From NCBI GenBank assembly GCA_002104895.1, contig MCFG01000317.1, positions 19,702-83,701 on the forward strand: a DNA stretch of 64,000 bases, given 5' to 3'. The number at the start of each line of letters is the position of its first letter. Within the stretch, counting starts at the first letter, position 1. Both the position numbers and the translations under genes were made by a program. The DNA is from Anaeromyces robustus. Lineage: Eukaryota > Neocallimastigomycota > Neocallimastigomycetes > Neocallimastigales > Neocallimastigaceae. Positions 33,847 through 43,800 of this stretch are shown here, one piece after another. A model generated the notes under the pieces. The model saw nothing but the letters and a program-made list of their open reading frames with translations. It was not told the DNA's origin and did no database searches.

Positions 33847-34561
33847 TGTAACGGAACGGTTGTTCCAATATTACAATTGACACCAAAATTTGAAGTAAAC
33901 ACAAACAAAATAAAATTTAAAATAAAAGATACTTATTGCAATATCAGAACACCTTTCCTTTGTTAACCTGAAAGGTCGGTGTCGAGATATATATATTAGT
34001 AAGATTTAGTTTTAAGTTTTATTTTATTTTTATTTAAAATACGTTTTATTAGAATATAGTTTTATTAATTATTAAAAATTAATAATAACTAATCTTTGTA
34101 GTATTTCAAACTACTTATGAATTAATTATTACTTATATATATAAAGTTATAAAAGAATAAAAGCACAAAGAAAAATATTTTAACTAAAAGTTTTACACCT
34201 ATTTATACTTTTTGCGGAAAAATAGTTTTAAAAATAAAAGTTCATAAAAAATAATAAAAATTGCTAGAAACTAAGACATTTTGTTATAAAATGAATCTCA
34301 TAGAAAAATAAAGAAATATTATATAATTTTTTCTTAAAGTTTCTAATTTCATTCCATGTAATTCTATAAAGAAATACAGAAATAAAATACAGAAACAAAT
34401 ACAGAATAAAATACAGAAATTTATAATAAATAAATTTAAAATAAAATTTTTATAAAATTTAGAACAAGGTATGAGTCGAACCCAGAGTGTTCGCCCAGAT
34501 GGTCATAGTTACTAACCACTAGACCATGGTTACTGTTTTACTAATTGAGGGATTCGTTACA
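33847..34561 (-). mobile_element. Solo LTR in the leader (715 bp)
   Basis: TGTAACGGAACGG...GATTCGTTACA, with TATAT duplicated on both sides (33,842-33,846 and 34,562-34,566). The same family is found inverted at 56,715-61,948. TATAAATA on the minus strand (34,207-34,200). Carries the tRNA-like module 34,473-34,526. Confidence 0.9.
34470..34535 (-). promoter_or_regulatory. tRNA-like Pol III A-box/B-box module
   Basis: Minus strand: A box TGGTCTAGTGG (34,526-34,516) and B box GGTTCGACTCA (34,482-34,472), with the tRNA-Glu-like run ATGGTCTAGTGGTTAGTA. Stems are degenerate. TATA box about 266 bp further on. Confidence 0.75.
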
Positions 34562-34715
34562 TATATAATAATATTAAGATAAGAAAAGTAATTATATAAA
34601 TTACAACTAAACTGTTATAAGTTAGAAGAGAAATAGTATAAAATTTAATTAAATATAATACTGATAATAATTATTACTCATATAGTATCTATTCTTTAGT
34701 AGTGATAGTATATAT

Positions 34716-34746
<31 letters not shown>

Positions 34747-34928
34747 TATAAAATAAAATAATAATAATAGTAACATATAGATAGTTAAATTTTATATAGT
34801 ACAGTAATTTTCATAATTATAATAAACACGAATATTTAATTTGATTATTGTAACTGTTATTAATATCTATTTAACAACAAAAACAACAATCTAAAAAAAA
34901 AAAAAAAAAAATAAATATTAATTTAATT

Positions 34929-35985
34929 ATGACTGGTTCTACAAGTAGTTCTAGTACTGGAATAATGGAAGTAGATACTAAAACTCTTCCAAGAATTGGT
35001 GGCTCCCATAAAGATGCAGAGATATGGAAGTTTAGAATCAATGACTGGTTTAAGCGAGAAGGAATCACTATCAGAGAAGCAAAATTTAGCTACATTATTG
35101 CTGCTGCTGACGATGATATTATAAGAGTATTCATCGAAAAGCAGTCAAGTGTTAATAGAGCTCTGGATCTCGATGAATGTGTCGACCTTATAAAGAAGAA
35201 ATATTGGAGAGAAAATAAAAAGGTTGACAAGTTAAGACAGTTGAAAAGATTAGTGATTGAACCAAATGAAACTGTCTACGATTTTAACTAAATTCCTTGA
35301 TTTATATGATCAATTGGAATCTAGCGATAAATCTTCTATCTCAGTCATTGATTATGAGAATTCGCTTAGGCCAAGATTCCAGGTATATGAAAGGGTTACT
35401 ATGGCTGAGACTGATACAATTAAAGAAGCTTGCAGTCTCGCCGAAAAATATGAAAATATTTTAAGGGAATCTCAAGAAAGTGGATACTATCTTAACTACA
35501 ATAATAGAATGGGAACAAATAATTATAGGGATAGAAGATCAAGAACAAATGAAAGATATTCCTATAATCCCAATATCAATAATCAGTATCCAATAAATAA
35601 TTTTAATAATGTACCTGCTCCTAATAACCAAATGCCATTTAACAATATGTTTAAAAATTCAGCTAGAGGACAAACAATGAGATATAATAATTCAAATGGA
35701 TACAGTTACAAAGGAAATAATTTTAACAATTTTAATAATTACACTGGTGCTAATAATAATAATAATAACAATAATAACTCAAGCAATTTTAATAATATAA
35801 CACAAAATAATAATAAAGGCAAAGAACCAGAAATGGATGAGTTGATTACTAGAATGCAGAATTTACAAGTAACAACTTGTTATTTCTGTAAGCAATCTGG
35901 ACATGGTATAAAAGATTGTGCCAATTTTGCACAATTTCAACAAGACCCAGGTTATATCAATTATATCAATTCACAAAAAAACTAA
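34929..35985 (+). pseudogene. Gag of the outer Ty3 element
   Basis: ATG at 34,929 follows an A20 run and opens MTGSTSSSSTGIMEVDTKTL then PRIGGSHKDAEIWKFRINDW. Gag reads to NETVYDFN and then, after a one-base frame break near 35,290, continues KFLDLYDQLESSDKSS and ENSLRPRFQVYERVTMAETD to an Asn-rich tail. A zinc knuckle CYFCKQSGHGIKDC (CX2CX4HX4C, about 35,877-35,918) is followed by the stop at 35,983. The homologous minus-strand Gag at 51.8-52.8 kb reads through the break (NESIRDFNDRYLDFY), so the break here is a mutation. The product formed the particle and bound RNA. Confidence 0.85.
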
Positions 35986-36009
35986 ATAATGGAAGAAGGC
36001 TAACTTCCA
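35976..36009 (+). promoter_or_regulatory. -1 frameshift module, Gag to Pol, outer element
   Basis: In Gag frame ...CAA AAA AAC TAA: the slippery heptamer A AAA AAC (35,976-35,982) touches the stop codon. After 7 nt comes a hairpin, TGGAAG/CTTCCA with loop AAGGCTAA (35,990-36,009). The pol frame is -1 relative to Gag and opens here (GRRLTSNNQNAN). The same module exists at 51,841-51,808 (minus) and 40,791-40,852. Confidence 0.85.
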
Positions 36010-36378
36010 ATAATCAAAATGCCAATCCTAAAATATTAACAGCAACTACTTGGTTTGATAAATATAATGATATAATAGTTGCTGCTAAAAGAAGTAGAGA
36101 TGAAAAGAATTCAAATTCTCTACCAAAATCAAAACGATTTATTAATAATAAAAATAATAATCAAAATAACAATAAAATGGAAAATAATAATAATAATAAT
36201 GGAAATAATAATTTTGAAAATATTAGAGAAAATAATCCAGAAAATGAAGTAAAGGAAATTCAAAAGAAACAAACCACTGAAGTAGCTAAAAATATTCAGG
36301 AAAGGAGAGTACTTAGACCCAGAACTAGAAGCCAAACGAAAAATCATTCCAGAAATAGTTCTGTTAATAATACTGAAG

Positions 36379-36417
<39 letters not shown>

Positions 36418-36426
36418 TTAATAATG

Positions 36427-36486
<60 letters not shown>

Positions 36487-36506
36487 TTAATAATGATAAT
36501 AATAAT
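35983..36506 (+). pseudogene. N-terminal Asn-rich part of pol, outer element
   Basis: In the -1 frame: NNGRRLTSNNQNANPKILTA, then AAKRSRDEKN (matching AVAKRERDEKY in the minus-strand relative), a basic RRVLRPRTRSQTKNHSRN segment and a poly-Asn tract from (AAT)n. The tract is interrupted at 36,507 by a solo LTR and at 37,120 by the chromovirus, and resumes at 46,005. Confidence 0.75.
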
Positions 36507-37077
36507 TGTAACGAACTTAGTGAGAAATTCACTAGGTTGTTGTAGTATTTCAATAATTAAAATAAAATAAACAAACAAAATAAATAACACAATATTAAAA
36601 CATAATGTTTATGGATTTATTTTGTATTTTATTTAATATTTAAATATTTAATATTTTTCTTATTAATAATGACTCAAAGAGTAAAAATAATATTAATACA
36701 TTTCTTTTATATTCAAGACTTATTCTAAATCATTACGTGATTGGTTTACTTATTTAAATAACAAAATATTTAATTATTTAACTATTACTATAATTAAGTG
36801 AATACATAATTAGTATCTAAATAAAATCGTATTTATATCTAAGTGAACGAATAATTAATATCTAAATAAATCTAACTAAGTGAATGAATAATTATAGACT
36901 AAATAATTCTATTAATAAAATAAGTAAATGAACAAATGTATTAATAACTAAATAAATGAATAATTTTCCAAATCAAAAAGGTAAAAGTAGGATTCGAACC
37001 AGTGATATCTATGATAAAGGTAGAAGTAGTTACCGTTGAGCCACGAAGTTCCTTAATGTCGTTGTTGATACCGTTAC

Positions 37078-37078
<1 letters not shown>
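36507..37078 (-). mobile_element. Solo LTR in the poly-Asn tract (572 bp)
   Basis: TGTAACGAACTTAGTGAG...GATACCGTTACA, flanked by ATAAT on both sides (uninformative because it sits in (AAT)n). Diverged relative of the LTR at 37,497: both share CACTAGGTTGTTGTAGTA. Minus-strand TATAAAAG at 36,721-36,714. tRNA-like module inside. Confidence 0.85.
36988..37045 (-). promoter_or_regulatory. tRNA-like Pol III A-box/B-box module
   Basis: Minus strand: A box TGGCTCAACGG (37,043-37,033), 32 nt, B box GGTTCGAATCC (37,000-36,990), both perfect consensus. TATA box about 269 bp on. Confidence 0.8.
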
Positions 37079-37119
<41 letters not shown>

Positions 37120-37992
37120 TGTTAAGGATTTGAATGGATTATAGATATAAGCCACATTATATCTATTAAATATTTATTATTCAGCATGTTTATGCGCCCC
37201 AAATCCTTATACAATTTAATTATTATTAATTTTATTAATAATACAGTTGAATATAAATTATACTTTTATTTTATTAACAAATTATATTCTTATCTTATAT
37301 TTTTTTAATATATATTATTATAATTAATATAAATATTAATTTACTTATATTATTGTATTGTTCAATGAAATGTATAAAAGATTGATGAAATATGTATTCT
37401 TACATTCTTTGTAAGATTATTAACCTAATAATAATCTAATAAAATATAATTATAAAATAATTAAACAAATTTAAATAAAGAAACTATATTTATAATTGTA
37501 ACGAATATGAGTTATTCTCACTAGGTTGTTGTAGTAATTAATAATAAATAAAACAACAACATGAATAGCTCGAATAAAATATATTGAAATATTTATTAAA
37601 CTGAACGATTTAATTATTTATGGTTTTATATTATTATTTTATTTATTACTAATTGAAATGTTAATGTTGACTCCAAGAGTCAAAATAAAATAATACATGA
37701 AGTTTTTATATTCAAAATCTATTCTAAGTTATTACATGATTGGTTATATAATTTAAAATAAAATATATTTAATTATTATTAAAATACAATTTATCTAATT
37801 ATTAATTAATCTATCCATTTGCTAATTATTAATAATTTATTTAGTTAATTAATGTGTATTCACTTAATTAAGATTTATTTAACTTATTATTTATCATTCA
37901 TTTAATTAAATTATAAGTTTATCTAAAAATTAATGATTCATTCATTTAATTAATTTATTATTATAAATATTATTTCGAAAAGGTAAAAAGTA

Positions 37993-38046
37993 AGATTTGA
38001 ACCAGTGACAACCAGTATGATAATACAAGCAGGTACCAATGAACCA
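37993..38046 (-). promoter_or_regulatory. tRNA-like A-box/B-box module, first LTR
   Basis: Minus strand: A box TGGTTCATTGG (38,046-38,036), 32 nt, B box GGTTCAAATCT (38,003-37,993). The A box lies 36 nt from the 5' end of the LTR and 283 bp separate the B box from the TATA box. Confidence 0.75.
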
Positions 38047-38868
38047 CTTTAGTAACCATAACGATTCTTGATATCGTTACATGGTCCTCCTCTAAAGATC
38101 GGATACCAGACGATCACTAATATACAGGAGTAGAAAATAAGAGATGGGAACGGAACCCGGAGATTTGTAGATAACTAAGAGAGGATAAGAATTGAGATAA
38201 AGTATTAGAAACCCTAGAAATAATATATAAGATATTATCTACAAAGATATAATAGAATATTAAAATAACAGAGATATAAAGGTGTATATTCAGCGGTAGA
38301 GTATCACAAGGTAGAGCGAGTTTGAACGAATTTTAACCGACATCGAGCTCCAAAAGGTTCTAAATGGCAGGCACAAGTAATTCCTTGATGGATCGGTTGT
38401 TGGTATCCCAGAATGGTTGAATTAGAACTAAAAATTTAAAGAAATTTCAAAGATCGCAGCTGAGTGCATCGGAGGTTAAAACTAATTTTCTCAAGAACTA
38501 GAGTAGCTAGAAGTATTCCGAAAAATTTAATAAAAGGTAGGTGAATAGTTCTTGATGGAGAAATTATTTGTTTGATGAAATTCGAGATATAACTTAATGG
38601 ATGAGTGAATTTAAAATTTTTTCCTTCAAAGCTTGATGGATGAGTGCCTGTTTAGAAAGTGAACTGAAGTTTTCCCAAAATTATGGCACAGGGTAGTATA
38701 ACCAATATTCGCTAGTAGATTACTTTTCATAGAACCGGAAATATCAATTTTGATTCATAATTTAAAATTCTAGTATATAATTTGAATATAAAATAAAAAT
38801 AAATAATGTTAGTAACTTGGAACGTCGGAAGTGGAATACTACAACAAGGTAGTGAGTGTTTTCCAACG

Positions 38869-38879
38869 GGAGTCAACAT
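38869..38879 (-). promoter_or_regulatory. Self-primer binding site of the non-autonomous element
   Basis: On the minus strand ATGTTGACTCC directly follows the 5' LTR. It is complementary to GGAGTCAACAT in the LTR (minus strand, 39,057-39,047; also 37,674-37,664), which begins 36 nt after the start of TATAAAAA. Confidence 0.7.
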
Positions 38880-39375
38880 TGTAACGAATATGAGTTATTC
38901 TCACTAGGTTGTTGTAGTAATTAATAATAAATAAAACAACAACATGAATAGCTCGAATAAAATATATTGAAATATTTATTAAACTGAACGATTTAATTAT
39001 TTATGGTTTTATATTATTATTTTATTTATTACTAATTGAAATGTTAATGTTGACTCCAAGAGTCAAAATAAAATAATACATGAAGTTTTTATATTCAAAA
39101 TCTATTCTAAGTTATTACATGATTGGTTATATAATTTAAAATAAAATATATTTAATTATTATTAAAATACAATTTATCTAATTATTAATTAATCTATCCA
39201 TTTGCTAATTATTAATAATTTATTTAGTTAATTAATGTGTATTCACTTAATTAAGATTTATTTAACTTATTATTTATCATTCATTTAATTAAATTATAAG
39301 TTTATCTAAAAATTAATGATTCATTCATTTAATTAATTTATTATTATAAATATTATTTCGAAAAGGTAAAAAGTA

Positions 39376-39429
39376 AGATTTGAACCAGTGACAACCAGTA
39401 TGATATTACAAGCAGGTACCAATGAACCA
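39376..39429 (-). promoter_or_regulatory. tRNA-like A-box/B-box module, second LTR
   Basis: Same module as at 37,993-38,046; A box 39,429-39,419, B box 39,386-39,376. Confidence 0.75.
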
Positions 39430-39565
39430 CTTTAGTAACCATAACGATTCTTGATATCGTTACAATAATAAAACTTCTAATAAAATTAATATTAGTGAAC
39501 ACCCTACGTATTAGATTATTGAGCATTTCGACCAAGTTAAACTTTAAACCAAACTAAAACTTTAC

Positions 39566-39576
39566 AATAATCTTAC
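39566..39576 (+). promoter_or_regulatory. Self-primer binding site (Tf1 type)
   Basis: AATAATCTTAC, overlapping the last LTR base, is complementary to GTAAGATTATT at 37,411-37,421. There is no TGG/tRNA site. In the Tf1 family the first 11 nt of the mRNA fold back onto a site at the LTR edge and prime reverse transcription; position, length and TATA distance fit. Leader to the Gag ATG is only 34 nt. Confidence 0.75.
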
Positions 39577-39600
39577 CTGCTGTTTTGTAACTTCCTTGGA

Positions 39601-40800
39601 ATGCCAAAGTTCTCCTTAAGAAAAAACACGGGTTATTCTGCTAAATCGGACGAAGAAATGGAGATGAATCAAGAAGATTCAGTTCAACAATTAAGAATGG
39701 AAGCCTCACAAGCCTGCAATTCTTTAGCTGAAGGGCTTGAACAATTAAGTAATGAGACTTCCCAAGCTTGCTCAAATATTATGTCTGGAGTAAATCAAGG
39801 CTTCGTCTCAAAGGATGATTTGCAATGTTACCATCAAGAGGTAATGAAACAATTTCAATCCTACGAGCGTGCTAATAATGAGATAATGAACTCTTTAGAA
39901 TCTCTGAAAAAGGCTACTCTCTACTTTAAGCGCGAACTTACACAAAGAGAGAGACTTTATCCTGGTGCTACGGCTTCTACTAGCGAACAACCAACTCCTG
40001 TAGCTACCACTTCTGCTCCTCAAGCTACTTTCGATGATAACGCTTCTACTACTACCAGGTTTGACGTAGACAACGACGTTATCATGAGAACAGCTTTTCC
40101 CTATACTGTTGCTCAGGTACCGGAACCTGGTCTTTTTTACGGCGATATCTCCGAAATTGAACTATTCTGTCAACTTTGCGGAGATACATTCAAAACTTAT
40201 CCTTGTAAGTTATGGCCCGAAGAAGCAAAAATCAACTTCGTTCAGTCTAGGTTGCGTGGAGCTGCAAGAAGTTGGTATCAAACAAAATATCCTATTGGTA
40301 CTATTCCATCCTCTTTATGGACCCTTCTAGAAGAATTAAAAAGAGCCTTTCCTGATGTCGTTAACAGGAAACTAAAGAAGATTAAATTAGCCAATATAAA
40401 GCATAATTACGGAAAAATCAATGAGTACATTGATGAATTCCGTAAGTTAACTGCTGATTTAGCTTGGCCTGAAGAACCTTTAGCTTTATTCTTTTATAAA
40501 GGTCTTCATCCTAAATACAAGGATGAAATAAACAAAATGGAAAAGTTTCCTGAGAAGCTCGAAGAAATCATAACAAAGTGTATCTTGTTAGAGTCTTCTC
40601 AAGAAATGAATGCAAAGATCAGTCAGTTCTCCGGAAATAGAACTGACAAGAAGAAAAATTCAAGTTCCCGTCCGCAGAATACCGAAAAGAAGAACAAAAA
40701 TACTAATTTTCATAAAAACAATAATTTTTACAATAAGTCTAAAAACAACAGTAACGACAACCGCGTTACTGATGTTCAAAAGATCAGTTCAAAAAACTAG
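39601..40800 (+). CDS. gag: Gag of the chromovirus, 399 residues
   Basis: ATG at 39,601, 34 nt after the LTR. Residues 1-110 are helical and Gln/Ser-rich, with repeated QACSN-like segments (SQACNSLAEGLEQL, SQACSNIMSGV), likely a coiled coil. A Thr/Ala-rich linker follows to about 160. The capsid core begins VAQVPEPGLFYGDISEIELF (about 173) and runs through AARSWYQTKYP and FRKLTADLAWPEEPLALFFY to KCILLESSQEM. The tail (about 345-399) is Lys/Asn-rich and basic with no CCHC knuckle, so nucleic-acid binding is presumably by charge. No internal stops. It forms the particle that packages the RNA. Ends at the frameshift module. Confidence 0.9.
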   Translation: MPKFSLRKNTGYSAKSDEEMEMNQEDSVQQLRMEASQACNSLAEGLEQLSNETSQACSNIMSGVNQGFVSKDDLQCYHQEVMKQFQSYERANNEIMNSLESLKKATLYFKRELTQRERLYPGATASTSEQPTPVATTSAPQATFDDNASTTTRFDVDNDVIMRTAFPYTVAQVPEPGLFYGDISEIELFCQLCGDTFKTYPCKLWPEEAKINFVQSRLRGAARSWYQTKYPIGTIPSSLWTLLEELKRAFPDVVNRKLKKIKLANIKHNYGKINEYIDEFRKLTADLAWPEEPLALFFYKGLHPKYKDEINKMEKFPEKLEEIITKCILLESSQEMNAKISQFSGNRTDKKKNSSSRPQNTEKKNKNTNFHKNNNFYNKSKNNSNDNRVTDVQKISSKN

Positions 40801-43800
40801 TTGATGGACTTCAAAAGAAGTCCTCTCCTTTGAACTTCTCAAAGGAAGTTCAACATAACTTAACTACCCTAAACAATAGTCTCCCTGAATCATTTTTCTC
40901 ATTTAAATCACACATTCCCATTTTAAATGAGAATAACAAAATTATTAAATACCAAGTTAGATCCATTCTAGATACTGGATCACTTTGCAACTTTATTTCA
41001 TCAAATCTTGTTAAAAAACTTAATTTAAATATTAACAAATGTCAAAGCAAAATTTTAATAAAAGGAATTAGTGGAGATACAGATTCAATAAATCGTTTTG
41101 TATCTCTTAAATTTCAAATAAAATTATTAATCAATAAGAAATTCAGATTTATCCGTTTTAAACAAAAATTTTTGGTCTCAGACCATCTCCCTGTCGATTT
41201 ACTTCTTGGTAATCAATTTATGGAGAAATATAAAATCCATTATAATTATCGAAATAAATATGTTTATTCTATTCTTAGTTTAAATCATTTTAAAGATGAT
41301 TTAATAAAAACTTTTTCTTATAATAAAAATAATAAGTCAAATCAGTATAATTATAATTTTTTAATTTACTCTTTTCTTTCACAAAAAGATGTCTCTGGAT
41401 CTGAGGAACCTAACATTGAAGACATCCCAGAACCATATAGAGATCTCGCAGTTGTCTTTAGCAAAAAAGAAGCAGACAAACTCCCTCCACACCGTCTTAC
41501 CGATTGTGAAATTATATTAAAAGATGGTGCTACCCTCCATTATGGTCCTATCTACCAATTATCCTTAGAAGAAGAAGAAACTCTCAAGGAATATATCGAA
41601 GACATGTCAGAAAAGGGCTTTATCAGAGAATCTAACTCTCCTGCAGGTTATCCTGTCTTATTCCAGAAGAAACGTGATGGTTCTCTTAGACTTTGCGTTG
41701 ATTATAAAAAATTAAATGCGGTTACTGTTAGAAACTCTTATCCAATTCCGCTTATCAGGGATATAATCGAACGCGTGAAGGGAGCAAAATACTTTACTAA
41801 ATTAGATTTACGCTCCGCTTATAATTTAATTAGAATTAAGGAAGGTGACGAATATAAAACTGCCTTCCGTACTAAATATGGTCATTACGAATACTTAGTA
41901 ATGCCATTTGGATTAAAAAATGCCCCAGCTGTCTTCCAATCGTTTATTAATTCTGTTCTTAGACCCTTTTTAGAAAAATCAGTTATTTTGTATCTTGATG
42001 ATATACTCATCTACTCTGAAAATCTAGAAGAACATCATAAAACTGTTCGTGATGTTCTTAAGAAGTTAATTGAAAACAACTTGTTCGCTAAATTATCTAA
42101 ATGTGAATTCGATAAAGACAAAGTCGAATTCTTAGGTCACGTAATCTCAGGATCAGGTATTTCTACCGACCCGAAGAAAATCAAGACAATTGAAGAATGG
42201 CCTGTCCCTAAATGTGTAAAGGATGTGCAAAGATTCGTTGGTCTTTGCAATTACTATAGAAGATTTGTAAAGGACTTCTCCTCAATCGCTAAACCTTTAC
42301 ACACTTTAACAAAAAAGGGGAAGAAATTTATCTGGTCTCCAGAATGCGACTCCGCATTCTCAATCTTAAAGAAACGTTTGACGACTTCTCCCGTCCTTCT
42401 CCATCCCGACAATACTAAGCAATTTATTGTCGAATGCGACGCTAGCAATTTTGCTATTGGCGCTGTACTTTCGCAATATGATGAGGATAACAAACTTCAT
42501 CCTGTTGCGTACCATTCGAGAAGTCTTAATAACGCAGAACTGAACTATCCAATTACTGATAAAGAACTTTTGGCTATTAAGGATTCTTTCTCTACCTGGC
42601 GTCATCTCTTATTAGGTGCTAAGTTCAAGGTGAAAGTATTCACCGATCACAAGAACTTAATATACACTCTTGGTGGTAAAATTGGTAACCAACGACAACA
42701 TCGTTGGCATTTATTTTTCCAAGAGTATGATTTCGAACTTATTTATCGCCAGGGTAATAAAAACGGAAAGCCAGATTCTCTATCAAGAAGACCCGACTAC
42801 GTAAAAGATGATATAGAAGAAGAACCAGAGTTCATTTTGGATAAAAAGAACATTAGCTCTACTCCCTGTTTGATTAGTATAACAAATGATTTTCTCTCGA
42901 ATATTAAAAAGCATCTTAAAAATGATCCTGTAGCCGAAGACCTTCGTCTTTACTTCGCTCCCAATAATGCAAATCAAGATTATTTTTATAAACCGTTCAG
43001 AAAAATGAACAAATTTAAAATCGAAGACAATCTTATATTTTATAACAATTTAATATATATTCCTAAGGAACTTCGCTTAGAAATACTCATGAGATATCAT
43101 GAGACTCCCGCCGCCGGTCATTTAGGTGTCAAAAGAACCTTGGAACTTATCTCTAGGAACTTTTGGTGGCCTAAAATGGAAGACGATGTCAAAGACTTTG
43201 TTAAATCATGCGAAACATGCATGAGAAATAAAAAGTCAAGACATCGAAAATTTGGATTACTTCAACCCTTAGAAGTTCCTGAAAGACCTTGGAAATCAAT
43301 TGAAATCGACTTTCTTTGTGGGCTTCCTCCTTCCAAAGGTTATACAGTAATAATGGTAGTTGTTGATCGCTTTTCTAAAATGATACACCTTGTTCCATTT
43401 AAGGATATACCCAATGCAGCTCAAACAGCTAAAGCTTTTATCAATTCAATTTATAGACTGCATGGGCTTCCTTACGATATAATAACTGATAGAGGAACTC
43501 AATTTACTAGTGATTTATGGCAAGAGTTCCTTCTTATTTTAGGTGTTCAATCAAAAATAGCAACTACCGACCACCACGAAACCGTTGGACAAGTTGAACG
43601 ATGTAACTCCTACATCGAACAATACCTCCGCTGTTTCTCAAGATCCTTTTATCACAATGACTGGGCTGACTTCCTACCGCTAGCTGAGTTTGCCTACAAC
43701 AACTCAATTCACCCTTCTACCAACGAAACTCCCTTCTTTGTAAATTATGGATTCCACCCGTATATGGACGAATTCACTCTACTTCCAACAACTAATATAA

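Larger units (their letters stand above)
37497..39464 (-). mobile_element. Non-autonomous LTR element with 585-bp LTRs
   Basis: LTRs 37,497-38,081 and 38,880-39,464 (TGTAACGAATATGAG...GATATCGTTACA). I saw one difference between them (GATAATA against GATATTA). Interior of 798 bp without coding frames. ATAAT is duplicated on both sides and the empty site is preserved in the 3' LTR. Minus orientation is supported by the purine tract TTTAGAGGAGGACCA touching the left LTR, a minus-strand TATAAAAA (37,710-37,703) and an 11-nt self-primer. It is a TRIM/LARD-like element that must borrow proteins from another element. Confidence 0.88.
37120..39566 (+). repeat. 5' LTR of the chromovirus, split
   Basis: Parts 37,120-37,496 and 39,470-39,566. 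TATAAAAG at 37,373 lies 38 nt before GTAAGATTATT (37,411-37,421), the predicted start of the mRNA. The 3' LTR shows the uninterrupted sequence TTTATAATAAAACTTC at 45,900. Confidence 0.9.

Noticed and set aside
36129-36590. 153-codon minus-strand frame rich in Ile
   Set aside because: Antisense of the (AAT)n and Asn-rich Gag-Pol linker.
38082-38102. TGGTCCTCCTCTAAAGATCG as a tRNA primer site of a plus-strand element
   Set aside because: The tRNA T-arm match is poor. The complement is a good purine tract, and TATA, start site and self-primer all fit minus orientation.
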